A stretch of DNA of 64,000 nucleotides from JBGVMW01 sp045125095. Lineage in GTDB: Bacteria > Bacillota > Clostridia > Lachnospirales > Lachnospiraceae. Under the pieces are notes generated by a model that saw nothing but the letters and a program-made list of their open reading frames with translations, was not told where the DNA came from and ran no database searches. A program made the translations under genes and the position numbers. Shown here one piece after another: positions 34,903 to 43,848 of this stretch. How positions within the stretch are numbered: the stretch's first letter is position 1; each line of letters begins with the position of its first letter. Location of the stretch: positions 4,457 to 68,456 of the forward strand of contig JBGVMW010000116.1 of assembly GCA_045125095.1 (NCBI GenBank), given 5' to 3'.

Positions 34903-37035
34903 TTATTCTTCTTCATCCGCCACTACAAAATCAATAGTTCGCTGGATTAAATCGGTGTCCTCTACCACCACTTTTATTTTTTGACCTAATTTATAGCGTT
35001 TGCCCAGGTGTTCTCCCACCAACTCCTGCGTACTCTCATAATAATCATAAAAATCATCCGCTAATGAGGTGATGTGTACCAATCCTTCAATGGTATTTGG
35101 CAGTTCCACATACATACCCCATCCGGTAATACTGGAAATAACACCCTCAAATACTTCGCCAATTCGTGTTGACATATATTCTGCTTTTTTCAACTTGTCA
35201 GTTTCGCGTTCTGCTTCCTCCGCTCTCCGTTCCGTCTCGCTTGTCTTTTTTGCCACCTCCGGCAAAATTGCAGCATAATGTGCTCGCCGTTTCTCGTCCA
35301 TTCTGCCTCGCAGTGTCTCCTTGATAATGCGATGAATCTGCAAATCAGGATAACGTCTGATTGGCGAAGTGAAATGGCAATAATATTTTGTTGCCAGACC
35401 AAAATGTCCTGTACAATCTGTTATATATTTTGCCTGTTTCATAGAGCGCAACGTCAAGCGGCTGATAAGTGCTTCCTCCGGTGAACCTTCTATCTTATCT
35501 AACAGCTTCTGAATTTCTTTGGGATGGATTTCCTCAGCACCCAGACGTATATGATATCCAAAGTTGTTAATAAAAGTACGTAGCCTCTGTAACTTCTCAT
35601 CATCCGGATTCTCATGAGACCGGTATACAAACGGTATTTCCTGCCAGAAAAAATCTTCTGCGACTGTCTCGTTGGCAATGAGCATAAAGTCTTCAATTAT
35701 TTTTGTTGCCACATTTCTCTCATATGGCTTAATCTCTACCGGATGTCCGTCCTTGTCCAGTATAATCTTACTTTCCGGAAAATCAAAATCGATGGAACCA
35801 CGTTTTCTACGACGTTCGCGAAGAATCTTAGCTAATTCTTCCATTCGTTCAAACATCGGTACCAATTCTTCATACTCCTTACGTTCCACTTCATCCTTGT
35901 CTGCCAAAATCTTTTTCACACTGGTATAGCTCATTCTGCGATCAACGTTAATTACCGTCTCCGCAATCTTATGGTCAATCACATTTCCTTTATCATCAAT
36001 CTTCATAATACAGCTCAATGCCAGTCTGTCGAAACCTGCATTCAAGGAACACATGCCATTTGACAATGTGTGTGGCAGCATTGGTATCACGCGGTCAACC
36101 AGATATACACTGGTTCCTCTGTTGAACGCCTCTACATCCAGCGCACTGTGCTCCTGTACATAATTGGTAACGTCTGCAATGTGTACGCCAAGCTCATAAT
36201 ATCCATCTTCTTTCGTAAGAGAAATGGCATCATCTAAATCCTTAGCATCTTCACCATCAATGGTAACCATCTGCCAGTCACGAATATCTAATCTTCCGGC
36301 ACGATCTGCCTCGGACACTTCCTTCGCTACCCGTTCTGCCTGATTCAATACCTTTTCAGAAAATTCATTAGGCAGGTCATAAGATTTTACGATCGATAAT
36401 ATATCTGTTCCCGGATCATTAATATGACCAATAATTTCTATAATTTTACCTTCCGGGCTTTTTCTTTCATTTCCATATTTAGTAAGTTTTACTACTACCT
36501 TATGCCCTGACACTGCACCCTTGTCCCATTCTGCCGGAATAAAAATATCACTGGTAAATCTCTGGTTGTCCGGGCGGACGAACCCAAAGTTTTTACTTTT
36601 TTCAAAGGTACCAATGATCTCTGTCAATCCACGAGACAAAATCTTAACGACTTTTCCTTCTTGACGCTTTCCAGTCTGCCTTGGTGACACTGCGACCTGC
36701 ACAATATCCTTATGCATCGCACCATTCAATTCAGATTCTGGTATAAAGACATCTTCCTCTTCACCTTCTCGTTCAGCAAAAGCAAATCCCCGCTGGTGGG
36801 CGTTAATCGTTGCTGTAATATACTTATTTGTAGCTTTCATATATTTGCCCTTAACAGATACTTCTGCTTTCCCATCTTTCACAAGAGCGTCCAGTACTTC
36901 AGCCAGTTCGCCACGCTGTTCTTTTGGTATATTCAAAAGAATTGCTATTTCTTTTATTTTCATTGGCACATATAAATCATCACACAATAAATCATAGATT
37001 ACTTTTTTTCTCTTTTCTAATTCCTCTTTTTTCAT
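34903..37035 (-). CDS. rnr: Ribonuclease R
   Basis: This 3'-5' exoribonuclease degrades structured RNA and works with tmRNA-SmpB on non-stop mRNAs. The 710-residue length is usual. It has an N-terminal helix-turn-helix, then two cold-shock domains (about 70-220). The RNB nuclease domain carries DGEDAKDLDDAISL, which includes the metal-binding aspartates, and HIADVTNYV. A C-terminal S1 domain follows (about 620-705: GEVFEGVISSITGWGMYVEL). It is 42 bases upstream of smpB and downstream of secG. Confidence 0.97.
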   Translation of the reverse strand: MKKEELEKRKKVIYDLLCDDLYVPMKIKEIAILLNIPKEQRGELAEVLDALVKDGKAEVSVKGKYMKATNKYITATINAHQRGFAFAEREGEEEDVFIPESELNGAMHKDIVQVAVSPRQTGKRQEGKVVKILSRGLTEIIGTFEKSKNFGFVRPDNQRFTSDIFIPAEWDKGAVSGHKVVVKLTKYGNERKSPEGKIIEIIGHINDPGTDILSIVKSYDLPNEFSEKVLNQAERVAKEVSEADRAGRLDIRDWQMVTIDGEDAKDLDDAISLTKEDGYYELGVHIADVTNYVQEHSALDVEAFNRGTSVYLVDRVIPMLPHTLSNGMCSLNAGFDRLALSCIMKIDDKGNVIDHKIAETVINVDRRMSYTSVKKILADKDEVERKEYEELVPMFERMEELAKILRERRRKRGSIDFDFPESKIILDKDGHPVEIKPYERNVATKIIEDFMLIANETVAEDFFWQEIPFVYRSHENPDDEKLQRLRTFINNFGYHIRLGAEEIHPKEIQKLLDKIEGSPEEALISRLTLRSMKQAKYITDCTGHFGLATKYYCHFTSPIRRYPDLQIHRIIKETLRGRMDEKRRAHYAAILPEVAKKTSETERRAEEAERETDKLKKAEYMSTRIGEVFEGVISSITGWGMYVELPNTIEGLVHITSLADDFYDYYESTQELVGEHLGKRYKLGQKIKVVVEDTDLIQRTIDFVVADEEE

Positions 37036-37081
37036 TACACCCTCAATTCTGATTCAACGATAGAACCACTCGCTAATATCG

Positions 37082-37115
37082 AAAAAAATAAGCACTCTTG
37101 CAAACAAGAGTGCTT
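37082..37115 (-). terminator. Terminator between secG and rnr
   Basis: AAGCACTCTTG and its complement form a perfect 11-bp stem with a 4-nt loop and a T7 run on the minus strand. It separates secG from rnr, so rnr must be reached by readthrough or by a promoter between them. Confidence 0.88.
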
Positions 37116-37138
37116 ATGTACAGCATACAATAATGTTC

Positions 37139-37375
37139 TTAGAAATTAATATTTAAAACAATTGCAAGTAAGAAAAATGCAATTCCCAAAAATTTCGTGA
37201 ACTTCTCTAAGTTACCTTCCATAGAATGACCTTTATTTTTTCCCCAATAGGAATCAGCCATACCACTGATAGAACCTAATCCTGCTGACTTACCTTCCTG
37301 AAGCAATACAATCGCTGTCAAAGCAATACATACTATAATAAACACTATGGTTAATACCATTCTTAATACTTCCAT
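37139..37375 (-). CDS. secG: Preprotein translocase subunit SecG
   Basis: SecG is a small subunit of the SecYEG channel. The 78-residue protein starts MEVLRMVLTIVF, chosen because AGGAGG lies seven bases upstream. The two membrane helices (about 4-24 and 58-76) flank the conserved LLQEGKSAGLGSISG loop. The gene order secG, rnr, smpB, ssrA is common in Firmicutes. Confidence 0.95.
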   Translation of the reverse strand: MEVLRMVLTIVFIIVCIALTAIVLLQEGKSAGLGSISGMADSYWGKNKGHSMEGNLEKFTKFLGIAFFLLAIVLNINF

Positions 37376-37493
37376 TTTCACACCTCCTAATGCTAAACAT
37401 TAACATTTTAGCACAGAGTTGCATAAAATACAACCATTTTTTGTAGTATTTCATATTTTTTAAAAAATTATGTATGTTTGGTAAAATCAGATT

Positions 37494-38132
37494 CTATTCT
37501 AAGTACCATTCATCTTCGCTGCCATCCCCATTTTTAGGCATATATTTCTTTAATACCGCTTCCATTGGCAAGGAATAGAGCCATGCACCACAAGCAGGAA
37601 GCACTAAGAGAGAGATTGGCGACAATACAGCAACAAGCAAACAGACTGCTACTATCACTATCATCAACAATGTAAATGGCAAGTGACGAACTGCCATTAG
37701 GAATGAGTTCTTTATCACATCTTTCAGCGATAGCGCAAATCTTGACTGTTCCGGAAACAGATAGACAGCAGTCATGGCAATTGCACAGGCAAAAACTACA
37801 TAAATAAAAAGCAACACTTTTCCCAGCATACCATCTAAATTCCAGGCAAAATATATGTTAAATGTCAGCACTGCTGTCACTAAAACAAGCCCCAGCCACA
37901 TAACTGTAGATTGTCCAAAATTACCTTTAAACGATGTCCAGAAATTCTTCCAGAGGTAGCCACGTCCTCTTCTGACTGACTTAACTGCTGTATAATATAA
38001 AGCTGTTGTTGCTGCTCCTATCGTAAATATCGGAATACAAAAGAGCACATATAAAACGCTAAGTACCGCAATATCTGCCACCTTTGAAATTCCTGCCATT
38101 ACACCTCCATCCAAATCAAATAAACCACTCAT
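37494..38132 (-). CDS. DUF624 family membrane protein (YesL-like)
   Basis: The 212-residue protein begins MSGLFDLDGGVMAG and has about five or six membrane helices. The ATTALYYTAVKSVRRGRGYLWKNFWTSFKGNF segment, about 45-75, is the YesL/DUF624 signature. In Bacillus the relative lies in a rhamnogalacturonan gene cluster. In clostridia such proteins often sit next to carbohydrate ABC transporters, but none is present here. The function is unknown. Confidence 0.88.
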   Translation of the reverse strand: MSGLFDLDGGVMAGISKVADIAVLSVLYVLFCIPIFTIGAATTALYYTAVKSVRRGRGYLWKNFWTSFKGNFGQSTVMWLGLVLVTAVLTFNIYFAWNLDGMLGKVLLFIYVVFACAIAMTAVYLFPEQSRFALSLKDVIKNSFLMAVRHLPFTLLMIVIVAVCLLVAVLSPISLLVLPACGAWLYSLPMEAVLKKYMPKNGDGSEDEWYLE

Positions 38133-38162
38133 TTCATTTGTTCCTTTCCATATTTCATTACC

Positions 38163-38409
38163 TAGGCATTTGCGAAAGTGAAAGCCAGCCGCAAATTGTC
38201 AGAATTGTTTGTGCAAATAGCTGCTTACTACATCGTCTATATTTGACGCGCTCTCGCTCCCTTCAAACGTAGCGGACACTAAGGCTACAAAATACACAGC
38301 CCAAGTGCCGACGTTTTCAGAGGGTCACATATAGACGATGTAGCAAACAGCTATCTGTCACAAACAATTCTGACAATTCACTACCTTGTTGGCGTTTCGT
38401 AATTACCTA
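38163..38409. repeat. Long hairpin element with family F ends (about 247 bp)
   Basis: The outer ends match the family F unit (TAGGCATTTGCGAAAGTG; GGCGTTTCGTAATTACCTA). The inner arms, GTCAGAATTGTTTGTG and its complement, then CTACATCGTCTATAT and its complement, pair over about 40 bases each. The centre holds a short G/C-rich region. The arrangement suggests one palindromic element inserted into another. It fills the gap upstream of the DUF624 gene. A partial copy of its left half is at 56350-56412. Confidence 0.75.
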
Positions 38410-38459
38410 TTTCATTACCATTCTCTTATCATATACATAACTTTGGGTGCTGTCAATAA

Positions 38460-38981
38460 CTAATGAAATGCACTTTCACGAATTCTTGGAAGCTCAGCTA
38501 CATGCTGGAACTTACCAATGCATTTTATAAGGAAATCATGACATGCCACATGATTCATTCCTTCTACTGCAATCACGCCAATCACACCTACTTCCTCTAT
38601 TATAATAGGGAAAGCACCACCCATGCAAGCATATTCTTTTTCATCTACACCAAGACTTTCTAATGTCTGGTTTGATGTCTGCAATTCTGTGTATAGACGA
38701 AGACTGCTTTCCTCAAAGCGTTTTACTGTATTTACTTTTTTCTCTAATAACGACACATCATTTAATGTCATACCATTCATTGCATACTCAAACACACGCA
38801 TGCCATTGTTTAGTTCAATGCGGAAAACCAGCTTCATACCATGTCTCTTGGCGGTTTCCACCATAAGCACGCCTAATTCCCAGGCATCTGCCTGATTAAA
38901 ATGATTAAACTGCAACAGTTCTTCCTGCATAAATAAAGCCTGTGATATTTCTTCTACCTTTGCTAAATCTTCCTTTGTCAT
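38460..38981 (-). CDS. UPF0303 / GlcG-HbpS-like protein
   Basis: The 173-residue cytoplasmic protein matches the UPF0303 (heme-degrading-domain, HbpS/GlcG-like) family. Features are FNHFNQADAWELG, RIELNNGMRVFEYAM and ACMGGAFPI. Relatives bind heme or act as regulatory proteins, but the substrate here is unknown. It is preceded by a terminator-ended structured RNA (39041-39198), so its expression may depend on readthrough. Confidence 0.85.
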   Translation of the reverse strand: MTKEDLAKVEEISQALFMQEELLQFNHFNQADAWELGVLMVETAKRHGMKLVFRIELNNGMRVFEYAMNGMTLNDVSLLEKKVNTVKRFEESSLRLYTELQTSNQTLESLGVDEKEYACMGGAFPIIIEEVGVIGVIAVEGMNHVACHDFLIKCIGKFQHVAELPRIRESAFH

Positions 38982-39040
38982 ACTTCATACCTCCAAAATT
39001 TTAATATTTTTAAGGAAACTTTTATAATTTTTTTGTAACA

Positions 39041-39198
39041 AAAAAGAAGCCTCACGGCTCCTTTTCCGTATGGAATACTTCTATTCCACACTTCCTTCAC
39101 CTTGCATGAAACCCCTTATCTATTCATACATTCCCTTCATTACCGCATACCCCCATATACAGTACAAAGATAACTTTAAGTAATCCCCTACTTAAATT
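39041..39198 (-). ncRNA. Unassigned structured leader RNA with own promoter and terminator
   Basis: A strong promoter (TTGACT, 17 bp, TATAAT) precedes about 158 bases that fold into at least three hairpins. These are TTTAAGTA/TACTTAAA, GTGTGGAATA/TATTCCATAC and the terminator GGAGCC/GGCTTC with a T-run. The region contains no good reading frame and ends about 60 bases before the UPF0303 gene, the layout of a riboswitch or an attenuator. None of the T-box, FMN, TPP, SAM, lysine, cobalamin, purine, glycine, c-di-GMP or tmRNA signatures I checked is present. It could also be a trans-acting small RNA. Confidence 0.6.
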
Positions 39199-39204
39199 AT
39201 ATTT

Positions 39205-39233
39205 ATTATAACTTTTTTGTGCATATTAGTCAA
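39205..39233 (-). promoter_or_regulatory. Sigma-A promoter of the UPF0303 leader RNA
   Basis: TTGACT at 39228-39233, 17 bp, TATAAT at 39205-39210 on the minus strand. Five of six and six of six bases match consensus. Confidence 0.85.
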
Positions 39234-39342
39234 TAGTTTAGAGAAAAAAATAATTTTTTCGTAACTTTTCTCTATTTCCGGTTCTATATTTGGTATGATA
39301 AGCAACTATAGAGGACACAATGGTACGAATTTTTTCATAAAA

Positions 39343-40122
39343 TTATGAAATTTTTTCAAGGGCATCCTTAATGGATTTTACATAATTATATACAGGCTGT
39401 TCGCTGTTTCTTCCATGCTCTGCTACGATTTTTACAATGGCACTACCAATAATGGCACCGTCAGAAACAGAAGCCATTTTCGCTGCCTGTTCGGGAGTAG
39501 AAATCCCGAAACCAACCGCAACCGGAATATCGTTTGCCTCTCTTACTAACTTCACCATTTCGCCTATGTCAGTACGAATTTCACTGCGGACGCCGGTAAC
39601 CCCTAAAGAAGATACGCAGTAGACAAAGCCTTTTGCTTCTTTCGCAATTTTTGTAACACGCTCATGGGAAGTTGGCGCGATTAAGGAGACCAATTCTACG
39701 TCATATTTTTCACAAGACTCATTAATTTCATCCTTTTCCTCGAATGGCAGGTCCGGAATAATTACTGCATCAATTCCCACCTCTTTACAAGCTGCCATAA
39801 ATCTGTCCTTACCGTATGTAAAAATCGGATTGATGTATGTCATAAAGGCAAGTGGTATCCGGGTATTTTCGCGGATACGTTTTACCATGTCTAATATTTT
39901 ATCGGTTGTACAGCCATTTGCCAACGAACGCTCATTTGCTTCCTGAATTACCGGACCTTCTGCTGTTGGATCGGAGAAAGGAATACCAATCTCAATCAAA
40001 TCTGCTCCCGCTTTTTCCATTGCATAAATTAATTTTTCTGTTGTCTCTATATCAGGGTCACCTGCTGTAATAAATGGTATAAATGCTTTTCCTTTGCTGA
40101 ATGCTTCCTGTACTCTACTCAT
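39343..40122 (-). CDS. trpA: Tryptophan synthase alpha subunit
   Basis: TrpA cleaves indole-3-glycerol phosphate to indole for TrpB. The 259-residue TIM barrel starts MSRVQEAF, where AAGGAGTGG lies six bases upstream. The catalytic Glu is in LIEIGIPFSDP and the second catalytic Asp in VIIPDLPFEE. The phosphate loop GFGIS is present. It is the last gene of the trp operon and overlaps trpB by eight bases, so translation is coupled. Confidence 0.98.
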   Translation of the reverse strand: MSRVQEAFSKGKAFIPFITAGDPDIETTEKLIYAMEKAGADLIEIGIPFSDPTAEGPVIQEANERSLANGCTTDKILDMVKRIRENTRIPLAFMTYINPIFTYGKDRFMAACKEVGIDAVIIPDLPFEEKDEINESCEKYDVELVSLIAPTSHERVTKIAKEAKGFVYCVSSLGVTGVRSEIRTDIGEMVKLVREANDIPVAVGFGISTPEQAAKMASVSDGAIIGSAIVKIVAEHGRNSEQPVYNYVKSIKDALEKIS

Positions 40123-41299
40123 GTAAATCCACTCCTTTATATCTTGCAATTGCTGCTACGTCCTTATCTCCTCGTCCTGATATATTAATTACCATGATCT
40201 TGTCTTTTCCTAATTCTTTCGCATATTTCATTGCATATGCTACTGCATGGGCACTTTCAATAGCCGGAATAATGCCTTCGATTTTTGAAAGATACTCAAA
40301 TGCTTCTACTGCCTCCGCATCTGTAATTGGTACATATCTTGCTCTGCCCTGCTCATGTAACATTGCATGCTCCGGTCCAATTCCAGGATAATCCAGACCG
40401 GCAGAAATAGAATATACCGGCGCAATCTGTCCATATTCGTCCTGACAGAAAATAGACTTCATACCATGGAAGATGCCAACACTTCCTGTTGCGATCGTTG
40501 CCGCAGTTTTTGGATTGTCTGCACCAAGACCTGCCGCTTCACAGCCAATCAGTTCCACGCCTTCGTCTTCAATGAAATGATAAAAAGCGCCAATTGCATT
40601 GCTGCCACCACCTACACAGGCAACTACAGCATCCGGCAGTCTGCCTTCTGCTTCTAACATCTGCTTTTTAATTTCTTCACTGATAATTTTCTGAAAATCA
40701 CGAACCATCATCGGAAATGGATGTGGTCCCATAACAGAACCTAATACATAATGAGTATCCTCAATGCGTCTCGTCCATTCACGCATAGTTTCATTTACTG
40801 CATCTTTCAATGTTGCAGTTCCACTTGTTACCGGATGTACTTTTGCACCAAGCAATTCCATTCTGTATACATTCAATGCTTGTCGCTCGGTATCTTCTTT
40901 TCCCATAAAAATCTCGCATTCCATGCCCATTAATGCTGCCACAGTTGCCGTTGCTACTCCATGCTGGCCTGCACCAGTCTCAGCAATGACACGGGTTTTT
41001 CCCATTTTCTTAGCTAACAATACCTGACCTAATACGTTATTGATTTTGTGGGAACCAGTATGATTCAAATCTTCCCTTTTAAGATAAATCTTAGCTCCAC
41101 CTAAATCTTTTGTCATATGCTCTGCATAGTATAAAAGCGATGGACGGCCAGCGTATTCCTTATATAATGTTGCTAATTCTTCTTTGAATTCCGGGTCATC
41201 CTTATAATGCATATATGCTTTTTCTAACTCATCTACTGCGTTCATTAATGTTTCCGGAATATATTGTCCACCATAAATTCCATATCTTCCTTTTTTCAT
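40115..41299 (-). CDS. trpB: Tryptophan synthase beta subunit
   Basis: TrpB condenses indole with serine using pyridoxal phosphate. The 394-residue protein starts MKKGRYGIYGGQYIPETL after GGAG. The Lys that binds PLP is in LNHTGSHKINN and the phosphate loop is CVGGGSNAIG. It lies between trpF and trpA, overlapping trpA by eight bases. Confidence 0.98.
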   Translation of the reverse strand: MKKGRYGIYGGQYIPETLMNAVDELEKAYMHYKDDPEFKEELATLYKEYAGRPSLLYYAEHMTKDLGGAKIYLKREDLNHTGSHKINNVLGQVLLAKKMGKTRVIAETGAGQHGVATATVAALMGMECEIFMGKEDTERQALNVYRMELLGAKVHPVTSGTATLKDAVNETMREWTRRIEDTHYVLGSVMGPHPFPMMVRDFQKIISEEIKKQMLEAEGRLPDAVVACVGGGSNAIGAFYHFIEDEGVELIGCEAAGLGADNPKTAATIATGSVGIFHGMKSIFCQDEYGQIAPVYSISAGLDYPGIGPEHAMLHEQGRARYVPITDAEAVEAFEYLSKIEGIIPAIESAHAVAYAMKYAKELGKDKIMVINISGRGDKDVAAIARYKGVDLHE

Positions 41300-41363
41300 A
41301 ATAATCTCCATTCCGCCGCTTTAGCGGCATTACTATCAGTAAAGCTTTTTATAGGTTTCTAAT

Positions 41364-41993
41364 TTAATCAGACTGTCTGTCGTTACATTCCCGCACCCTA
41401 TGGATAAATGTCTTTATCTTAGCTGCATCCTTAACACCATCTGTTTCAACGCCACTGCTGACATCTACGCAGTAAGGTGCTGTTTGCCGTATAATGTCAG
41501 TTATATTTTCAGAATTTAAACCTCCTGCCAGGAAGTATTGCTGTAGTTCATCCGGAATATGTTCATGAGAAAACGTTTCACCACATCCACCATAAGCGTC
41601 TTTTGTATAAGTATCACATAACAGATACTCTACCGGGAGCTTCATTGCCTCCAGTATCTGTTCTTTCGACTGCACACGAATTGCCTTGATAATCGGAGCC
41701 GCAACAGATTCTCGCAACATCTTTATATAGGAAATATCTTCGTCTCCGTGTAGCTGAATCACATCTATCACTTGTTCTTCACAGATTGTTTTTATCGTAT
41801 CAATCCTTTCATTTACAAATACACCAACAGCCTGAATCTCAGGGTGCAACGCTTTTTTTAAGTTCTTTGCCTGTTCTATCGTTACCTGACGCTTACTTTT
41901 GGCAAATACAAAACCAATATACTCTGGCTTATAGCAATTCACAGCTTCGATATCTTCCATCCGCTTCAGACCACATATTTTAATTTTTGTCAT
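41364..41993 (-). CDS. trpF: Phosphoribosylanthranilate isomerase
   Basis: TrpF isomerises phosphoribosylanthranilate. The 209-residue TIM barrel begins TKIKICGLKRMED with the catalytic Cys at ICGL. The catalytic Asp is in CDTYTK, and the substrate loop VDVSSGVETDGVKD is typical. It is 21 bases after trpC and 65 bases before trpB. Confidence 0.96.
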   Translation of the reverse strand: MTKIKICGLKRMEDIEAVNCYKPEYIGFVFAKSKRQVTIEQAKNLKKALHPEIQAVGVFVNERIDTIKTICEEQVIDVIQLHGDEDISYIKMLRESVAAPIIKAIRVQSKEQILEAMKLPVEYLLCDTYTKDAYGGCGETFSHEHIPDELQQYFLAGGLNSENITDIIRQTAPYCVDVSSGVETDGVKDAAKIKTFIHRVRECNDRQSD

Positions 41994-42014
41994 GGCTTCC
42001 TCTTATTATGCCGC

Positions 42015-42797
42015 TTAAACAGCTATTCCTTTCAGTTTATCTAGTTCCGTTTTCTTATTAGGGCTTCGCATTAAGGTTTCACCTATTAGAACCCCATTCA
42101 CATTTGCTTGTTCAAGCACCTCAATATCCAAACGTGTTTTGATTCCACTTTCTGCCACAAACAGAATATCTGATGGTACGAATGCACGCAAACGCTCACT
42201 GTTATGAATATCAACTTCAAAGGTCTTTAAATTTCTGTTATTAACACCAAGCATTCTTGCACCAGCCCGAACTGCCATCTGTATTTCTTGTTCATCATGG
42301 GTTTCCACCAAAGCAGATAACCCTAATGTATCACAAATTCTTATGTATCTTCGTATTTCTTCTTCTGACAGCAAGGAACAGATGAGCAGAATACAATCAG
42401 CATGTAATGTTTTTGCCTGATATATCTGGTATTCATCTACGGTAAAATCTTTTCGCAACACCGGTATCGATACTTCCTGTTTGATCTGTGCAAGGTACTC
42501 ATCTTTTCCCATGAAATATTCCGGTTCTGTCAATACAGAAATACAATCGGCACCTGCCACTTCATATTCCTTTGCAATCTGCAAATATGGAAATTCTTCT
42601 GCAATCACACCTTTTGAAGGTGATGCTTTCTTAACTTCACAAATAAAATGAATTCCCGGCTTTTTTAACTGATTTTCAAATGCAAACGTCCCTTTGGGCA
42701 TAGACAAAGCTTTTTCTTTCATTTTATCTGGTGATAGTTTCTTTTTATCCGCTTCCACCCGTAATCTGGTGGAAGCAGCCAATTTATCTAATATCAT
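42015..42797 (-). CDS. trpC: Indole-3-glycerol phosphate synthase
   Basis: TrpC closes the indole ring. The 260-residue barrel has ICEVKKASPSKG, VLRKDFTVDEYQIYQ, GVNNRNLKTFEV and VAESGI, which carry the catalytic Lys and Glu residues. It is separated from trpD by 15 bases. Confidence 0.97.
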   Translation of the reverse strand: MILDKLAASTRLRVEADKKKLSPDKMKEKALSMPKGTFAFENQLKKPGIHFICEVKKASPSKGVIAEEFPYLQIAKEYEVAGADCISVLTEPEYFMGKDEYLAQIKQEVSIPVLRKDFTVDEYQIYQAKTLHADCILLICSLLSEEEIRRYIRICDTLGLSALVETHDEQEIQMAVRAGARMLGVNNRNLKTFEVDIHNSERLRAFVPSDILFVAESGIKTRLDIEVLEQANVNGVLIGETLMRSPNKKTELDKLKGIAV

Positions 42798-42812
42798 AGG
42801 TCACCTTCCTTA

Positions 42813-43823
42813 TTATTCATATTGGTTTGTCAGTCGGATAAACTCCTCTAATTTCTCCATTGCCTTGCCACTGTCAATCATGTCTGCTGCCAATTGAATG
42901 CCTTCCTCCATGGAAATGCCTTTTGCAATATGAATTGCTGCGCCGGCATTTAACAGAACATCCTCACGCATGGGACCTTGTTTGCCTGCCAGAATGTCTC
43001 TTGTAATCTGCGCATTTTCTACCGGGTCACCACCTGTTAAATCTGTTTTCCGGCAACGGGTAAACCCAAACATTTCCGGCTCAATTACATATTTCTTTAT
43101 TTCGCCATTCCGAATTTCACAACATGTAGTTGGCGCACTTAAGGAGATTTCATCAAGACCATCCTGACCGTAAACAACCATTCCCTTGATAATGCCAAGT
43201 TTTACAAGCACTTCTGCCATTGGTTCTACCAGTTCTTCGCTGTACACACCTAAAAGCTGCATATCGGCACAGGCAGGATTGGTTAAAGGTCCTAAGATAT
43301 TGAATATAGTGCGAATCCCTAATTCCTTACGAACAGGTGCAACATATTTCATAGCGCCATGATATTTCTGGGCAAACATAAAGCAAATGCCTACTTCTTC
43401 CAGCACCTTTTGCATATTTTCAGGAGCAATCGTTATTTTAACACCTAAAGCTTCTAACACATCTGCCGCACCGGATTTTGATGAAACACTACGGTTACCA
43501 TGCTTTGCTACCGGAACTCCGGCGGCTGCAATCACTAATGCTGAGGTTGTTGATATATTGAAGCTGTTTGCCTCATCACCACCAGTACCTACAATTTCTA
43601 ATACATCCATATTATGCTGCAATTGTACTGCGTGGCTGCGCATACCATATGCAGAGGCTGATATTTCATCAATTGTCTCGCCTTTTTTCCGCAATGCTGT
43701 TAAATATGAGCTAATTAGTATCGGAGATGTTTCGCCACTCATAATCTCATTCATTACGGTCTCTGCTGTTTCATACGTCAAATCTTCACCATTCACTAAT
43801 TGATAAATTGCTTCCTTAATCAT
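42813..43823 (-). CDS. trpD: Anthranilate phosphoribosyltransferase
   Basis: TrpD transfers phosphoribose to anthranilate. The 336-residue protein has the PRPP loop VGTGGDEANSFNIST, then KHGNRSVSSKSGAAD and the metal-binding DGLDEIS. The length is normal. It lies 25 bases after trpG, and the two are separate proteins here (not fused as in enterics). Confidence 0.98.
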   Translation of the reverse strand: MIKEAIYQLVNGEDLTYETAETVMNEIMSGETSPILISSYLTALRKKGETIDEISASAYGMRSHAVQLQHNMDVLEIVGTGGDEANSFNISTTSALVIAAAGVPVAKHGNRSVSSKSGAADVLEALGVKITIAPENMQKVLEEVGICFMFAQKYHGAMKYVAPVRKELGIRTIFNILGPLTNPACADMQLLGVYSEELVEPMAEVLVKLGIIKGMVVYGQDGLDEISLSAPTTCCEIRNGEIKKYVIEPEMFGFTRCRKTDLTGGDPVENAQITRDILAGKQGPMREDVLLNAGAAIHIAKGISMEEGIQLAADMIDSGKAMEKLEEFIRLTNQYE

Positions 43824-43848
43824 GCTATCATGTCTTCCTTTCTATTTT

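Noticed and set aside
39041..39198. Structured leader as a T-box, FMN, TPP, SAM, lysine, purine, glycine or c-di-GMP riboswitch, or as 6S or SRP RNA
   Set aside because: None of the core motifs I know for these classes is present, so it is left unassigned.
40115..40122. trpB/trpA overlap as a frameshift
   Set aside because: Both genes have their own ribosome sites and complete proteins. Short overlaps are normal in trp operons.
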